Positions 16,300 to 26,365 of a DNA stretch of 64,000 bases are shown one piece after another. Location of the stretch: positions 2,908,001-2,972,000 of the forward strand of contig CP128835.1 of the NCBI GenBank assembly GCA_030388825.1, in the 5' to 3' direction. The notes below the pieces were generated by a model. That model searched no databases and was not told where the DNA came from. It saw only the letters and a list, made by a program, of their open reading frames with translations. Position 1 is the first letter of the stretch. Each line of letters begins with the position of its first letter. Source of the stretch: Rossellomorea sp. AcN35-11 (GTDB taxonomy: Bacteria > Bacillota > Bacilli > Bacillales > Bacillaceae_B). Position numbers and translations under genes: made by a program.

Positions 16300-17100
16300 A
16301 TGAATTCACATGAAATTGAGTATGTATTGCATGGAGATGATATGCAATTTGTTGAAATAGAGCTGGATCCCGGCGAAAGCGCTGTAGCAGAAGCTGGTGG
16401 AATGATGATGATGGAAGACGGAATCGGGATGGAAACCATTTTCGGTGACGGCTCACAAGGTGGCAGTTCAGGAGGATTCTTAGGTAAACTTGTGGGTGCC
16501 GGAAAGCGCATATTAACAGGTGAAAGTTTATTCATGACCGTGTTCACCAATGAGGGGATGGGGAAAAAGCATGTCTCCTTTGCTGCCCCTTATCCTGGGA
16601 AGATTATTCCTGTCGACTTAAGTGAGTTAGGCGGGAAGGTTGTGTGTCAGAAGGATGCCTTTCTTTGTGCAGCAAAGGGAGTATCAGTCGGAATCGATTT
16701 CCAAAAGAAGTTAGGTACCGGTTTCTTTGGAGGCGAAGGGTTTATCATGCAGAAGCTTGAAGGAGACGGGTTAGCTTTTCTTCATGCTGGGGGAACGATT
16801 CATAAGAAAGAACTTCAGCCAGGAGAATTGTTACGGGTCGATACGGGGTGCCTGGTGGCTATGACCAAAAATGTCGACTATAACATCGAATACGTCGGAA
16901 AAATAAAATCAGCCTTCCTGGGGGGAGAAGGGTTATTTTTCGCCACGGTTCGCGGCCCAGGGACCGTATGGATCCAGTCACTTCCATTCAGCCGACTGGC
17001 AGAAAGGATTTATGCGAGTGCACCTCAGGGCGGGGGCCGTTCCACAGGTGAAGGAAGTTTACTTGGGGGAATTGGTGACTTCCTAAACGGTGACGATTAA
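16300..17100 (+). CDS. AIM24/TIGR00266 family protein
   Basis: A 266-residue TIGR00266-type protein made of repeated beta segments with Gly-rich stretches ([44 protein letters not shown]). The family forms beta-rich folds resembling the mitochondrial AIM24 protein and its function in bacteria is not established. An internal Met/Gly-rich segment ([13 protein letters not shown]) is visible near residue 35. The start is well supported by GAGGAGG. Single gene with its own terminator. Confidence 0.85.
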   Translation: MNSHEIEYVLHGDDMQFVEIELDPGESAVAEAGGMMMMEDGIGMETIFGDGSQGGSSGGFLGKLVGAGKRILTGESLFMTVFTNEGMGKKHVSFAAPYPGKIIPVDLSELGGKVVCQKDAFLCAAKGVSVGIDFQKKLGTGFFGGEGFIMQKLEGDGLAFLHAGGTIHKKELQPGELLRVDTGCLVAMTKNVDYNIEYVGKIKSAFLGGEGLFFATVRGPGTVWIQSLPFSRLAERIYASAPQGGGRSTGEGSLLGGIGDFLNGDD

Positions 17101-17116
17101 AGAGCAGAATAGCTTA

Positions 17117-17149
17117 TAAAACACTTCCATCCCTTGGAAGTGTTTTTTT
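17117..17149 (+). terminator. Rho-independent terminator
   Basis: AAAACACTTCC/GGAAGTGTTTT with T7. Confidence 0.85.
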
Positions 17150-17227
17150 ATTCAGGTTCGCAGTAGGCATACACCTATTTCTATTCATCATCATACGTTA
17201 AAGAAATGATGTAGAAAGGGTGATTGC

Positions 17228-18322
17228 ATGGCAGGAAAGGTTCGGCATTATTATGCTGGAGGGAATACGGCTAAAGGTTTTTACAGTCTTTATGATTCCG
17301 TTCTGGAAGGATTGGGAAGATTATATATATTAAAAGGTGGTCCGGGTACGGGTAAATCCTCTTTGATGAAGTCTATTGGAGAACGTTTTGAGGAAAAAGG
17401 ATTAGACGTGGACTATTTACATTGTGCTTCTGATAATCAATCCATCGATGGTGTCCTTCTTCCGGAGTTTGGAGTGGGAGTTGTTGATGGAACAGCGCCT
17501 CATGTGATAGAACCGAAGGCTCCGGGAGTCATCGAGGAATATGTAAATTTAGGGGTGGCCTGGGACTCTGAGGAACTTTCCCGTCATAGAGAAGTGATTC
17601 TTGAATTGAATGATCATATTGCCTCCCTTTTTAACAAAGCTTACACAAGCTTTGCCGCGTCCTTGAGAGCACATGACGAAATTGAGGATATATATATTTC
17701 CAATATGGACTTCAAGGAAGCGAACGAATTAACAGATGAGTTGATATCCCTCTTCTTTCATAATCAGAACTTGTCTAAAAGCCCGGCAGTTAAACATCGG
17801 TTTTTAGGAGCGGCGACACCCGAAGGGGCAGTAGACTTCATTCAGAACTTAACAGAGGATGTTCCCAAACGTTACTTCATTAAAGGGAGAGCAGGTTCAG
17901 GGAAGTCGACGATGTTAAAGAAAATTGCTGCTGCCGGAGAAGAAAGAGGTTTCGATGTAGAGGTCTATCATTGTGGATTTGATCCGAATAGTCTTGATAT
18001 GTTGATCATCCGGGAGAAAGGAATCGCCATTTTCGATAGTACCGCACCCCATGAATACTTTCCAGATCGGAATTCTGATGAAATCATCGACATGTATGAA
18101 AGATGCATCACGAAAGGGACAGACGAGAAATATGCTGATGAAATTGAACGGACGACACAAGGTTATAAGGATAAAATGAAAGAAGCCGTCTCGTATTTGA
18201 AAGAAGCGAAAAATCAGCGTCAACGACTTGAATCCATCTATGTAAATGCCATGGACTTCTCAAAAGTAAATTCCCTGAAAGAAGACATTTTTCAGGGAAT
18301 GAATGAATTTATTCATAGATAA
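17228..18322 (+). CDS. Tandem P-loop ATPase (PRK06851-like)
   Basis: A 364-residue protein made of two homologous P-loop NTPase halves. Walker A motifs are GGPGTGKSS (37-45) and GRAGSGKST (220-228). Each is followed by a parallel segment: HCASDNQSIDGVLLPE...DGTAPH in the first half and HCGFDPNSLDMLIIRE...DSTAPH in the second. Each half ends in a helical stretch with a YxNxMDF motif (YISNMDF, YVNAMDF). The family is conserved in spore-forming Firmicutes and has no known function. Start ATG after AAAGGGTG. No operon partner. Confidence 0.8.
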   Translation: MAGKVRHYYAGGNTAKGFYSLYDSVLEGLGRLYILKGGPGTGKSSLMKSIGERFEEKGLDVDYLHCASDNQSIDGVLLPEFGVGVVDGTAPHVIEPKAPGVIEEYVNLGVAWDSEELSRHREVILELNDHIASLFNKAYTSFAASLRAHDEIEDIYISNMDFKEANELTDELISLFFHNQNLSKSPAVKHRFLGAATPEGAVDFIQNLTEDVPKRYFIKGRAGSGKSTMLKKIAAAGEERGFDVEVYHCGFDPNSLDMLIIREKGIAIFDSTAPHEYFPDRNSDEIIDMYERCITKGTDEKYADEIERTTQGYKDKMKEAVSYLKEAKNQRQRLESIYVNAMDFSKVNSLKEDIFQGMNEFIHR

Positions 18323-18663
18323 AAAAGTCAAAACAGTAAGAGAACAAGGATACCTGAACAGTGGGCTTGCTATTGCCCTTGTATTTCATATATTTCCAAA
18401 ACGCTCTCTTCACAAAAATGATGTTTTTTTAACGTACGTTCTCCCCGAAGATGAGGGGAACTGCTCTTGATCGGGACGCCAGTATATCAGTTGGTGATTC
18501 GAAGTTCCCCTCAACATCTTTAAGAGTGAAAGGTGAAAGAGCTAAATGAGCATTACAACAAAGAGCAAAATATCTGTAATCACAACAGAAACTGCATCTG
18601 GATAAGATGAAAGAAACTCCCTTTGAAATCAATTGCTCCCTAACGAAAGAAAAAAAGTGAAAG
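18323..18663. other. Intergenic region without recognised gene
   Basis: About 340 bp with no frame supported by a ribosome binding site. A short hairpin TTCTCCCCGAAGATGAGGGGAA (18437-18460, imperfect) is the only structure seen. The sequence may be degenerate. Confidence 0.4.
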
Positions 18664-18998
18664 AGGTTGGGGACAGAAGGATTTATACCTAAATAAAACC
18701 CGAACTAATATTCCTGCAAAAAACGGAATATAGTTCGGGTTTTGCGTTTATTGAAATACACCTAAGATTTCAATTCTATCCAGAGGTTGACTGGAGTACA
18801 AGATGCATACTCCTGCGGGAAGGGAAGCATATGTGAGACCTTATCAGCCTCTGAGCAAAGCCATTCCGCATCCCTATCAGGAGGCTCACGGGCTACCTGC
18901 GGAAAGCGGAGTATTGCAGGGAAATCAATAGAGGTATAAAGACGCCTCACTGGAATTGTTTGTGTTAATGTGAGGGTTTTTAAGTTATGTCCAAGCCT
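18664..18998. repeat. Dispersed inverted-repeat element, copy 2 (opposite orientation)
   Basis: It starts with aggttggggacagaa and ends with ttatgtccaagcct, degenerate versions of the 14-bp ends of copy 3. The order of internal blocks is reversed compared with copies 1 and 3. Near its left end lies the hairpin AAAACCCGAACT.../...AGTTCGGGTTTT. The right half contains actcctgcgggaaggg and ctgcggaaagcgga, a motif pair familiar from dispersed Bacillus intergenic repeats. Confidence 0.6.
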
Positions 18999-19152
18999 CT
19001 TTTTGTGCGATAATGTCGGAATGCACTTGAAACTATTTTAGAATAATAATCGAAAAATGACATATTATTTTAGGATAATAAAGGATCAGGTGCAGCTTTA
19101 TGGTACGATAATTAAGAGAAATGTTTTATAAAAAGGGGTTAAATAAGACAAA

Positions 19153-19903
19153 ATGAATCTGGTGTCCTGGAATGTAAATGGTATAAGAGCATGTGTGAAA
19201 AAAGGATTTTTGGATTATTTCCAACGGGTGGATGCAGATGTTTTTTGCCTGCAAGAAACAAAGCTCCAAGACGGACAAATTTCGTTGGATTTAAAAGGTT
19301 ATCATCAATATTGGAACTATGCGATAAGAAAAGGGTACTCTGGAACAGCCGTATTTACTAAAAAAAAAGCCATTGTCGGTTGCATATGGAATGAACGGTG
19401 ATATTGAACCTGAAGGGAGGATCATCACATGTGAATTTGATTCTTTTTATTTGGTTAATGTGTACACCCCTAATTCCAAAAGAGATCTTTCAAGGATTGG
19501 TGAACGTCTTGAGTGGGAGGATGCGTTAAGAGAGTATCTTCTAAAATTGGACAAGGAGAAACCTGTCGTTCTCTGTGGGGATTTGAATGTCGCGCATGCT
19601 GAAATCGACTTAAAAAACGACAAGTCCAATCGAGGAAATTCAGGATTTACGGATGAAGAGCGGGAGAAAATGACCATTCTTCTCAGGGAGGGGTTTGTCG
19701 ATAGTTTCCGACATGTCCATCCTAAAAGGGAGGATGCATTTAGCTGGTGGTCTTATATGAATCATGTCCGTGAACGGAATATAGGATGGAGAATCGACTA
19801 TTTTATCGTTTCGAGCCGGATCTCCCCAATGATTAAGGAAGCTCAGATTCATTCGGAAATCCTCGGCAGCGATCATTGTCCTGTATACTTAGAGTTAGAG
19901 TAG
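19153..19903 (+). CDS. exoA: Exodeoxyribonuclease III / AP endonuclease, frameshifted
   Basis: A 249-residue ExoIII-family nuclease for base-excision repair. Motifs are SWNVNGIRA, FCLQETKLQ (metal Glu), VYTPNS, GDLNVAH, the NxGFTDEER region and the C-terminal GSDHCPV (catalytic His). The frame breaks at an A9 run (19360-19368). With eight A the protein reads VFTKKKPLSVAYGMNGDIE without loss, so one A is probably artefactual. The ATG at 19153 has only a weak binding site (AAAAAGGGG at a long distance). Confidence 0.9.
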
Positions 19904-19944
19904 TACATACAAGAAGTAGACCATATGATAATGGAGGGTTAAGG

Positions 19945-20526
19945 ATGCTTTCAAAAAGATTACAGCAATTTATTGATGAGTCGGATGGTAAGGTGGCATT
20001 ATTTCAACTGGAAAAAGAATATGCAGTTAAGCAAGGGTTAACAGGAACTGATAAGATTCATCCCCCGTCGTCTGCTTCGCGGTTTGAGGAAGCTTACATT
20101 GAGCGAAGCCATAAGGAAACAGAAGAATTGATTAACGTTGAGTCTTACCAATTTATTGAACAACAATCGATCAGTTACCTGAAGGAACACATAGACGAGT
20201 TCATTTTCCTTGAATCAGCGTGGTTCGAAGTGATCGGAGTGGATGCTGTTTCATTGGAAGTGGACGATGTGTTTGGAACATATGATGCGATGCTTGGATT
20301 AAAGTTACAGAAAAAACAACGTGATCCTATCGAGAAATACCTTGATGAAACCCTTAACGGAAATACTTCCTATGATTTGTTATTCAATGGGGAGGACGGG
20401 TTGTGGGATCTGAACTTCACCTTAAATGATCACCCTGATTTTCATGAAGGATTAACCATGCTGGCAGCCTATGAGCTCGTATATGATTTCCTTTTTCACC
20501 TTCTGGAGTCAGTGGATGCAGGGTGA
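19945..20526 (+). CDS. Conserved protein of unknown function
   Basis: A 193-residue soluble, acidic protein with no transmembrane segment. The sequence has mixed helix and strand character with a central FLESAWFEVIGVDAVSLEVDDVFGTYD region and an alternating helical C-terminus. I do not recognise the family. The start ATG is directly preceded by GGAGGGTTAAGG. It follows exoA by about 40 bp and shares its direction, so the two may be cotranscribed; a strong terminator closes the unit. Confidence 0.65.
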   Translation: MLSKRLQQFIDESDGKVALFQLEKEYAVKQGLTGTDKIHPPSSASRFEEAYIERSHKETEELINVESYQFIEQQSISYLKEHIDEFIFLESAWFEVIGVDAVSLEVDDVFGTYDAMLGLKLQKKQRDPIEKYLDETLNGNTSYDLLFNGEDGLWDLNFTLNDHPDFHEGLTMLAAYELVYDFLFHLLESVDAG

Positions 20527-20535
20527 AATGACCCC

Positions 20536-20573
20536 CCCCTTCGTATTACCGTGTACGAAGGGGATTTTTTTTG
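20536..20573 (+). terminator. Rho-independent terminator
   Basis: CCCCTTCGTA/TACGAAGGGG, 10 bp, followed by about eight T. Confidence 0.85.
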
Positions 20574-20647
20574 CTTCTTACCGGTGGAGATAGATGGTAT
20601 AGTAAAATGAGAAAATTTGGTAGAATGTGCAAATGCAATGAAGAAAG

Positions 20648-21043
20648 ATGTATTTACTAATTTTTTTGAGTCGGAGGATGGGCTTGTTGGCGATTAAACT
20701 CTCAATTATCTTTTTTTGTATGGTAATAGTGTCTTTATACATCATGAGAACATACCGTAATTTGTCTTCTGTGGAGAAGGAGAAATTAAAAGAGGAGCTT
20801 AGGAACCCAGTCCCGCTTCTCTTGATTGCATTGGTTTATATTGGTATTATGGCTCTTTTTATGGGGATTTTTTTAGATTTTGATGTCCTGAAATACATTG
20901 CGTTTGTTTTGATGGGGTTTGGCTTGGTGTTCATTGGTGCAGAAGAATGGAAAGAGGATTTCAAGAGAGGGTTGCTGATCGTAACCGCTGGAAGCGCTGT
21001 CCTTTTAGTAACAGGGTTGCATTGTGTCGGAATGTTCTTCTAA
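20648..21043 (+). CDS. Small multispanning membrane protein, unknown
   Basis: About 120-131 residues with four hydrophobic segments (LLAIKLSIIFFCMVIVSLYIM, VPLLLIALVYIGIMALFMGIF, VLKYIAFVLMGFGLVFIGA, GLLIVTAGSAVLLVTGLHCV). I recognise no family. The ATG at 20648 has a poor binding site. A GGAGG at 20674-20678 would favour the TTG codons at 20684 or 20687, which give a protein that starts directly with the first membrane segment. Confidence 0.55.
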   Translation: MYLLIFLSRRMGLLAIKLSIIFFCMVIVSLYIMRTYRNLSSVEKEKLKEELRNPVPLLLIALVYIGIMALFMGIFLDFDVLKYIAFVLMGFGLVFIGAEEWKEDFKRGLLIVTAGSAVLLVTGLHCVGMFF

Positions 21044-21184
21044 AGGAAATCTGGAATATGATACATCTTGCTGCTATGAAGCTGTGAGTTTCTGCAATAA
21101 TAGTGAAGGGTCTAAAATGGCGGTGGAACACAGAAAGTGTTTCACCGCATATACTGCCTGTTTCAATGATTAAAAGGGTCCCCC

Positions 21185-21481
21185 TCATTTCCGTTTGCGG
21201 ATCTCTTCTGTCACCACCTGTGCGAGATCATCGTTTCCAAACAGGGAGAGGACACCGAGTAAGGTCGTATCAGGGATTTCTTCAGATTCTTCTTTAGGTA
21301 CAGTTAAGTCGATCCCCTGCAAAAGGGCTGGATTAGCATCTTGATCGGGATAGGCCTTTCGGTAGAGAAAAGCCGGATCAAGATCGTGGTTAACGCACCA
21401 CTGAGCGAAAACGAGAATCATCATATGCTCGTCCTTCTGATAATTTTGAATGATTTTTTCCTGCATTTCTTTAGAGTTCAT
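21185..21481 (-). CDS. Small acidic protein, unknown
   Basis: The 98-residue soluble protein has no clear motif beyond an N-terminal helical part (EMQEKIIQNYQKDEHMMILVFAQWCVNH) and an acidic linker (PKEESEEIPD). The ATG start has AAGGAGAG at the right distance, so it is probably expressed. I do not recognise it. Confidence 0.55.
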   Translation of the reverse strand: MNSKEMQEKIIQNYQKDEHMMILVFAQWCVNHDLDPAFLYRKAYPDQDANPALLQGIDLTVPKEESEEIPDTTLLGVLSLFGNDDLAQVVTEEIRKRK

Positions 21482-21650
21482 TGAATTCTCTCCTTAAATC
21501 GTATCTCTTTCTATTATAACGAAGATTATGCAGCAAGCCCATTCATTTGGTTAAGAGTGATGAGAGGAATACGTTTTTAAAATCCACCGGTTTAGGTGTA
21601 TAATAGGGTGATAAACGAAACTTGTTTCACATTGAAAGGAAGTCAGAGAA

Positions 21651-21932
21651 ATGAACATTACAAGGCATACTGCAGAGGAACTTAAAGATCCTACCGGAAT
21701 CCTTAGCGGAGAGCGTTATGAAGTTATACTTGATATTGAAGTACCCGAGGATGATGAACTTTACAGCGAGCAGGGTATATATATAAAAGCCATTTTTGTT
21801 CGTGACGAGAGCGGTTCCAGGATCGTACAGTCGACCATAGTTGAAAGAAACACTGAAGCATATCTTGATTTTGAATTAGAAGAAGATGAAGAAAGTCTCC
21901 TTCTTTCATATTGCATGGAAAATATCAGGTAA
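21651..21932 (+). CDS. DUF6509-like small acidic protein
   Basis: The 93-residue acidic protein has the conserved start NITRHTAEELKDPTGILSGERYE and the ending EEDEESLLLSYCMENI, which I associate with a small conserved Bacillus family (DUF6509, function unknown). It is probably beta-rich. The ATG has GGAAG upstream at about 10 bases. Single gene with a strong terminator. Confidence 0.6.
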   Translation: MNITRHTAEELKDPTGILSGERYEVILDIEVPEDDELYSEQGIYIKAIFVRDESGSRIVQSTIVERNTEAYLDFELEEDEESLLLSYCMENIR

Positions 21933-21941
21933 ACGAGTTTT

Positions 21942-21982
21942 AACCTCAACATTCGTATCATTACGAATGTTGAGGTTTTTTT
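21942..21982 (+). terminator. Rho-independent terminator
   Basis: AACCTCAACATTCGTA/TACGAATGTTGAGGTT with T7. Confidence 0.85.
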
Positions 21983-22122
21983 ATTGGTTCATTTTTTATC
22001 TCACCATAAATATCCCATATTAACCCTTTGTCTCTGGGAATGCCGATCATTCTGATAATTTAGAATTGGCACGAAAATTGCATGATAATGAATGGAAGAC
22101 AGATTAATAGAAGGGGGAAAGA

Positions 22123-24653
22123 TTGATGAATGATTATTGGGGTAAAGCAAAGAATTTATTTATTATGCTGACCGTATTTACAGTTATCATCAGCTTGGCA
22201 ACCAGCGCATATGCCAACGAAAACAAGAGTAGCATCAAGGGGAATCTAGTGATTGTAGGAGGAGCTTTAGGCAGCAGTAACGCGGCTGTTTACGAAGAAT
22301 TCATCAAATTGTCAGGAGGGAAAGAGAAAGCAAAAATTGGTATCGTTCCTTCTGCTTCAGGCTCTCTGAAATCATCAAATCAATTCAAAAGAGATTTGAT
22401 TTCGTATGGTGTAGATGAAAAATCGATTGAAATCCTTCCTCTTTCAGCTCACGATTTTTCAGGTTCAGAGGAAGACGAAAGCAAATGGAAAAATAATGCT
22501 CAAGAAAGAAATAACAGAAAGAATCAAGAAGCTGACAGGAATTTGGTTTGTCGGAGGAGACCAGCTTAAGATCACAGAGGCATTGGTGAAGAAAAATGGG
22601 AAAAACACGAAAGCATTAAATGAGATGTGGAATATTTATCGAAAGGGAGCCGTCCTGGGTGGGACAAGTGCCGGAGCGGCCATCATGAGTGATGTGATGA
22701 TTACAGGGGGGTGACAGTCTAGGAGGGCTTCGTCAACAGTTTGTCACTGAAGACGTATCCCATCCGGATGAAGAATATGCACCTGTCTACATTGAAAAAG
22801 GGCTGGGATTCTTTCAATGGGGAATCGTAGATCAACATTTTAATGAAAGATCACGATTAGGCAGACTGGCTGCATCAGCCATCCGCTATGAAACGGACAA
22901 AGCCCATTTTGCCTATGGAATTGATGAAGATACGGCGATGGTGGTGAACAATGAAAAACAGACCATTTCAGTAGTAGGCAGAAGCAACATTACGGTAGTG
23001 GATGTATCCCGATCAGCCCTCACAGGGAAAGAAATAAAGAACATTGATCTCAGCTATCTCTCTCCCGGAGATGTACTTAATGTGAAAGAGAACGAATTCA
23101 ACATAAGTGAGGATAAGGTTGAAACAAAAGGCTATGAATATTATCATTTCAAACCACTGCCCGCCACTGGAGTTCTATCATCCTATGGAACATTACCCCA
23201 TTACCTGTCGTATTCCCTTGTGGACAATGAGGCTGTAAGAGAGGTTTACAGTTATATATATGATAGTGATGGAAATGGTTTTGAACTGAAGTTCAGGCAG
23301 ACAGATGAAACAAACGGGTATTGGGGTTATCAGGATGGACAAAAGGATTCTTACTCCCTGTTACATGTGGAAATGAATGTCTCACCTGTATCAATGAATG
23401 TTAAAAAGAATAGTCAGCTTTCAAAAGACTTTCATTCATCTTCATTAGAAGTATCTGAAAGTTCTTTTGACAGCGAAACCAAAGGAAGCCTGGTAATCGC
23501 AGGGGGGGCTTTAGGGAGTAGTAACGAAGAGGTATACAGCGAATTCATTAATAGGGCTGGTGTAAACGGGAAGATAGGGATCATCCCGGCTGCAAGTTCT
23601 AGCTTAAAGTCTTCACATGCATTTAAAGTGGATCTGACATCATACGGTGTGTCTGATGAAAATATTGACATTCTTCCACTATCGAATCATGACTTTAAAG
23701 GAACAGAAGAAGATGAGTCTAAATGGATGAATAATAAAAATAATCCAGATGTAGCAGAAAATATTTTGAACTATGATGCCATTTGGTTTGTAGGTGGAGA
23801 TCAAACAGATATCACCCGGTCATTGTTAAACCAAGATGGATCAAAATCATTGGCTCTTGAAAATATTTGGAAGATCTATCGAGAGGGAGCCGTTCTCGGA
23901 GGAACGAGTGCAGGGGCTGCGATCATGAGCGATGTGATGATTGCAGGAGGTGGAAGCTTCGACACGCTGACAAATGGCTTTACAGATACGTATAACAGAA
24001 TGTTCCAACAAGAAGGCGGACCTGGATATCTCGAGAAGGGATTAGGATTCTTCCCGTACGGTATCGTGGATCAGCATTTTGATAAAAAAGCACGATTGGG
24101 ACGTTTGATAGCAGCCACCGCCGAACACGGGGAAGACAATGAATGGTCTTATGGAATCGATGAAGATACGGCTATGATAGTGGATAACGAAGCTAAGACC
24201 ATTGAAATAAAGGGAAGAGGCGGTGTTTCAGTAGTGGATTTGAGTCAGTCAGACCTGTCACCATCATCTCATACGTATAAAAACATACATTTATCATGGA
24301 TTACCTCAGGTGATCAATTTAATTTAAATACAATGGAATATTCCATCAGTGATCATAAGGTTTCTACCAAAGACTATGAATACTATGAATATAAAGCTCT
24401 TCCTCATACAGGTGTATTAACGCCGCATCCGTCCCTTGCAAATTATGTAAGCTACAGCCTCCTTGATAACTTTGGGCAGGAAGAAGTAAAGAGTTATAGT
24501 TTCGCTGAAGATGAAGGATTCGAATTGACGTTCAAAAAAGGAAATCAAACGGAAGGCTTTTGGGGTTATAAAGATGGGAACAAAGATGATTACTCTTATC
24601 TGAATGTGAAAATGGATATCGTACCAGTAAAAGTCTCGATTAAAAACCAATAG
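22123..24653 (+). CDS. Secreted tandem cyanophycinase-like peptidase (S51), frameshifted
   Basis: A signal peptide (about 1-31, FIMLTVFTVIISLATSAYA) is followed by two homologous cyanophycinase units of about 400 residues. Each has GxLVIxGGALGSSN, a GIxPxASxSLKSS segment, WFVGGDQ, the Ser-nucleophile elbow GGTSAGAA (near residues 180 and 592) and a C-terminal beta domain ending in GYWGYQDG or GFWGYKDG. Cyanophycinase releases beta-Asp-Arg from cyanophycin; the substrate of extracellular Bacillus forms is probably cyanophycin-like polymer. Two +1 errors break the first unit: an extra A near 22505, and G6 at 22706-22711 that should be G5, restoring MITGGDSLGGLRQQF. The second unit is intact. 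Ribosome binding site GAAGGGGGAAAG. Confidence 0.85.
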
Positions 24654-24663
24654 AATGGAAAGG

Positions 24664-24697
24664 AAAGCCTGGGTCCATAAACGCTCGGGCTTTTTTC
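24664..24697 (+). terminator. Rho-independent terminator
   Basis: AAAGCCTGGG/CTCGGGCTTT arms (G-U pairs included) followed by T. Confidence 0.65.
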
Positions 24698-24815
24698 CAT
24701 GGGAATATGCCTATTTAGACCATTTGCCGGTATATATAAAAGGTAGCATTTGCTATACTAGTGATAATAATATGCTAGCAAATGATAACATATTGATAGA
24801 AAAGGGGGGCGAACC

Positions 24816-25013
24816 TTGTCAGATCAAGGGAAAATGCAGCTTAATGTAAGGGTTGATAAGGAAACATCAAAGAAATTGGATGAAATCGTTGAATACTATC
24901 AGCAAAATACGAAAATCGGAAGGGTTTATAAAGGGGATGTCTTGACGGACATTATTCACAAATCCTATGAAGTCATGCAGAAGCAAAAATCAATTCAAAA
25001 AAGGAAATATTAG
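24816..25013 (+). CDS. Small ribbon-helix-helix-like protein
   Basis: A 65-residue basic protein with the pattern MQLNVRVDKETSKKLDEIVEYY, a strand followed by two helices as in CopG/Arc-type DNA-binding proteins. It ends in a lysine-rich helix. The TTG start follows AAAGGGGGGCG by six bases. It is not followed by a toxin gene in an obvious pair, so a stand-alone regulator is more likely than an antitoxin. Function unknown. Confidence 0.6.
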   Translation: MSDQGKMQLNVRVDKETSKKLDEIVEYYQQNTKIGRVYKGDVLTDIIHKSYEVMQKQKSIQKRKY

Positions 25014-25222
25014 CCTGTTTCATTTCCTTTTATCCGGTGTATTTAAGTGATAGCTTGTGAAGTGCCAAGGATAGGAATTTGAATGTACGCTCCTACATAG
25101 GGTTCGATCTTCCATGAAGAATTGGGTCGGAACAATTTATGGCTTTCAATGAAAGTTGGGAGATTTTATGTGATACTAAAGCTAACATTGTTTAAATACT
25201 GAATGTAAAAGAGGGTTTTGTC

Positions 25223-26365
25223 TTGCAAATGCCGAAAAAAATAATCAATATCCAAAAAGGGTCTGGAATCTCACCATATATATGGAGCATCATCAGCATT
25301 CTCCCCTTTTATTTTATCTTTCAATCCTCCTCTACGATTGAAATCGTGGTGGGGATATCCTTGACAGTCGTATTTTTTATTTCTTTACGATTTGCGTTTC
25401 TTTCAAAAGATTGGCCGGTGTATTTATGGACCTCGATCTTGATCGGGATATCCATCATTATGACCATTCAGTTTAATTTTATCTATTTTGCTTTTTACAT
25501 TGCTTACTACAATGGAAATATCAAAAACAGGGTTGCGTTTCTAACCCTCTATATCATTCATCTGGTACTGACCACGGCATCTATCAATTATAATTTCGTC
25601 TTACAGGATGAATTGTTTTTATCACAATTCCCATTTATTCTTATTATCTGGATCAGTGTCATTCTATTACCCTTCAATATTTATAATCGGAACAAACAGG
25701 TATTGCTGGAGGATCAGTTGGAAGATGCAAATAAACGCATTTCTGACCTGGTCAAGCAGGAGGAACGTCAGAGAATTGCCAGGGATCTGCATGATACGTT
25801 AGGGCAAAAGCTTTCTCTTATTGGTTTGAAGAGTGATTTGGCACGGAAATTAGTATACAAAGATCCTGAGCAGGCCCGAAGTGAATTAAAGGATGTACAA
25901 CAAACGGCAAGAACCGCCTTGAGTGAAGTCAGGACAATGGTTTCTCAAATGAGGGGGATTAGGCTGAAGGATGAAATCGTCCGTATCAGGCAGTTGTTAA
26001 AGGCCGCGGAAATCGAATTCGTTGTGGAAAAGGACTTTATCTTCCCTCATACTTCCCTGTTTCTGGAAAATATTTTAAGCATGTGCCTAAAAGAAGCCGT
26101 TACAAATGTGGTTAAACACAGCAAGGCATCATACTGTGAGCTCACCATCGAAGAAACAGACAAAGAGATGACCATCGTGGTGAAGGATGACGGTGTTGGG
26201 ATTGGAGAAGAATATACACACTCTAAAGGCAGCGGCCTGATCGGAATGAGGGAACGGCTGGAGTTTGTGAATGGAAGTTTGGAGATTATTTCAGAAAAGG
26301 GTACCACTTTGGTTATGAGGGTCCCTAAAGTGATTAAACAGACTGACAGGGAGGGAATGGAATGA
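25223..26365 (+). CDS. DesK-like sensor histidine kinase
   Basis: A 380-residue kinase of the HisKA_3 type. Five or so transmembrane segments fill residues 15-150, followed by the dimerisation helix with ERQRIARDLHDTLGQKLS (phospho-accepting His), and an ATPase domain with EAVTNVVKHSKA (N box), DDGVGIG and GSGLIGMRERLE (G boxes). B. subtilis DesK with this layout senses membrane fluidity and controls the fatty-acid desaturase gene des. No desaturase is encoded nearby here, so the target is unknown. TTG start after AAGAGGG. It overlaps the response regulator by four bases. Confidence 0.8.
   Translation: MQMPKKIINIQKGSGISPYIWSIISILPFYFIFQSSSTIEIVVGISLTVVFFISLRFAFLSKDWPVYLWTSILIGISIIMTIQFNFIYFAFYIAYYNGNIKNRVAFLTLYIIHLVLTTASINYNFVLQDELFLSQFPFILIIWISVILLPFNIYNRNKQVLLEDQLEDANKRISDLVKQEERQRIARDLHDTLGQKLSLIGLKSDLARKLVYKDPEQARSELKDVQQTARTALSEVRTMVSQMRGIRLKDEIVRIRQLLKAAEIEFVVEKDFIFPHTSLFLENILSMCLKEAVTNVVKHSKASYCELTIEETDKEMTIVVKDDGVGIGEEYTHSKGSGLIGMRERLEFVNGSLEIISEKGTTLVMRVPKVIKQTDREGME

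Noticed and set aside
22415..22714. Separate short ORF inside the cyanophycinase gene
   Set aside because: It is the middle part of the first cyanophycinase unit between two indels, not a gene of its own.
22711..22714. TGA in the cyanophycinase gene as selenocysteine
   Set aside because: Caused by a G6 run; with G5 the reading continues as GGDSLGG, the conserved sequence.
24816..25013. Toxin-antitoxin pair
   Set aside because: The RHH-like protein has no adjacent small toxin gene in the same direction.
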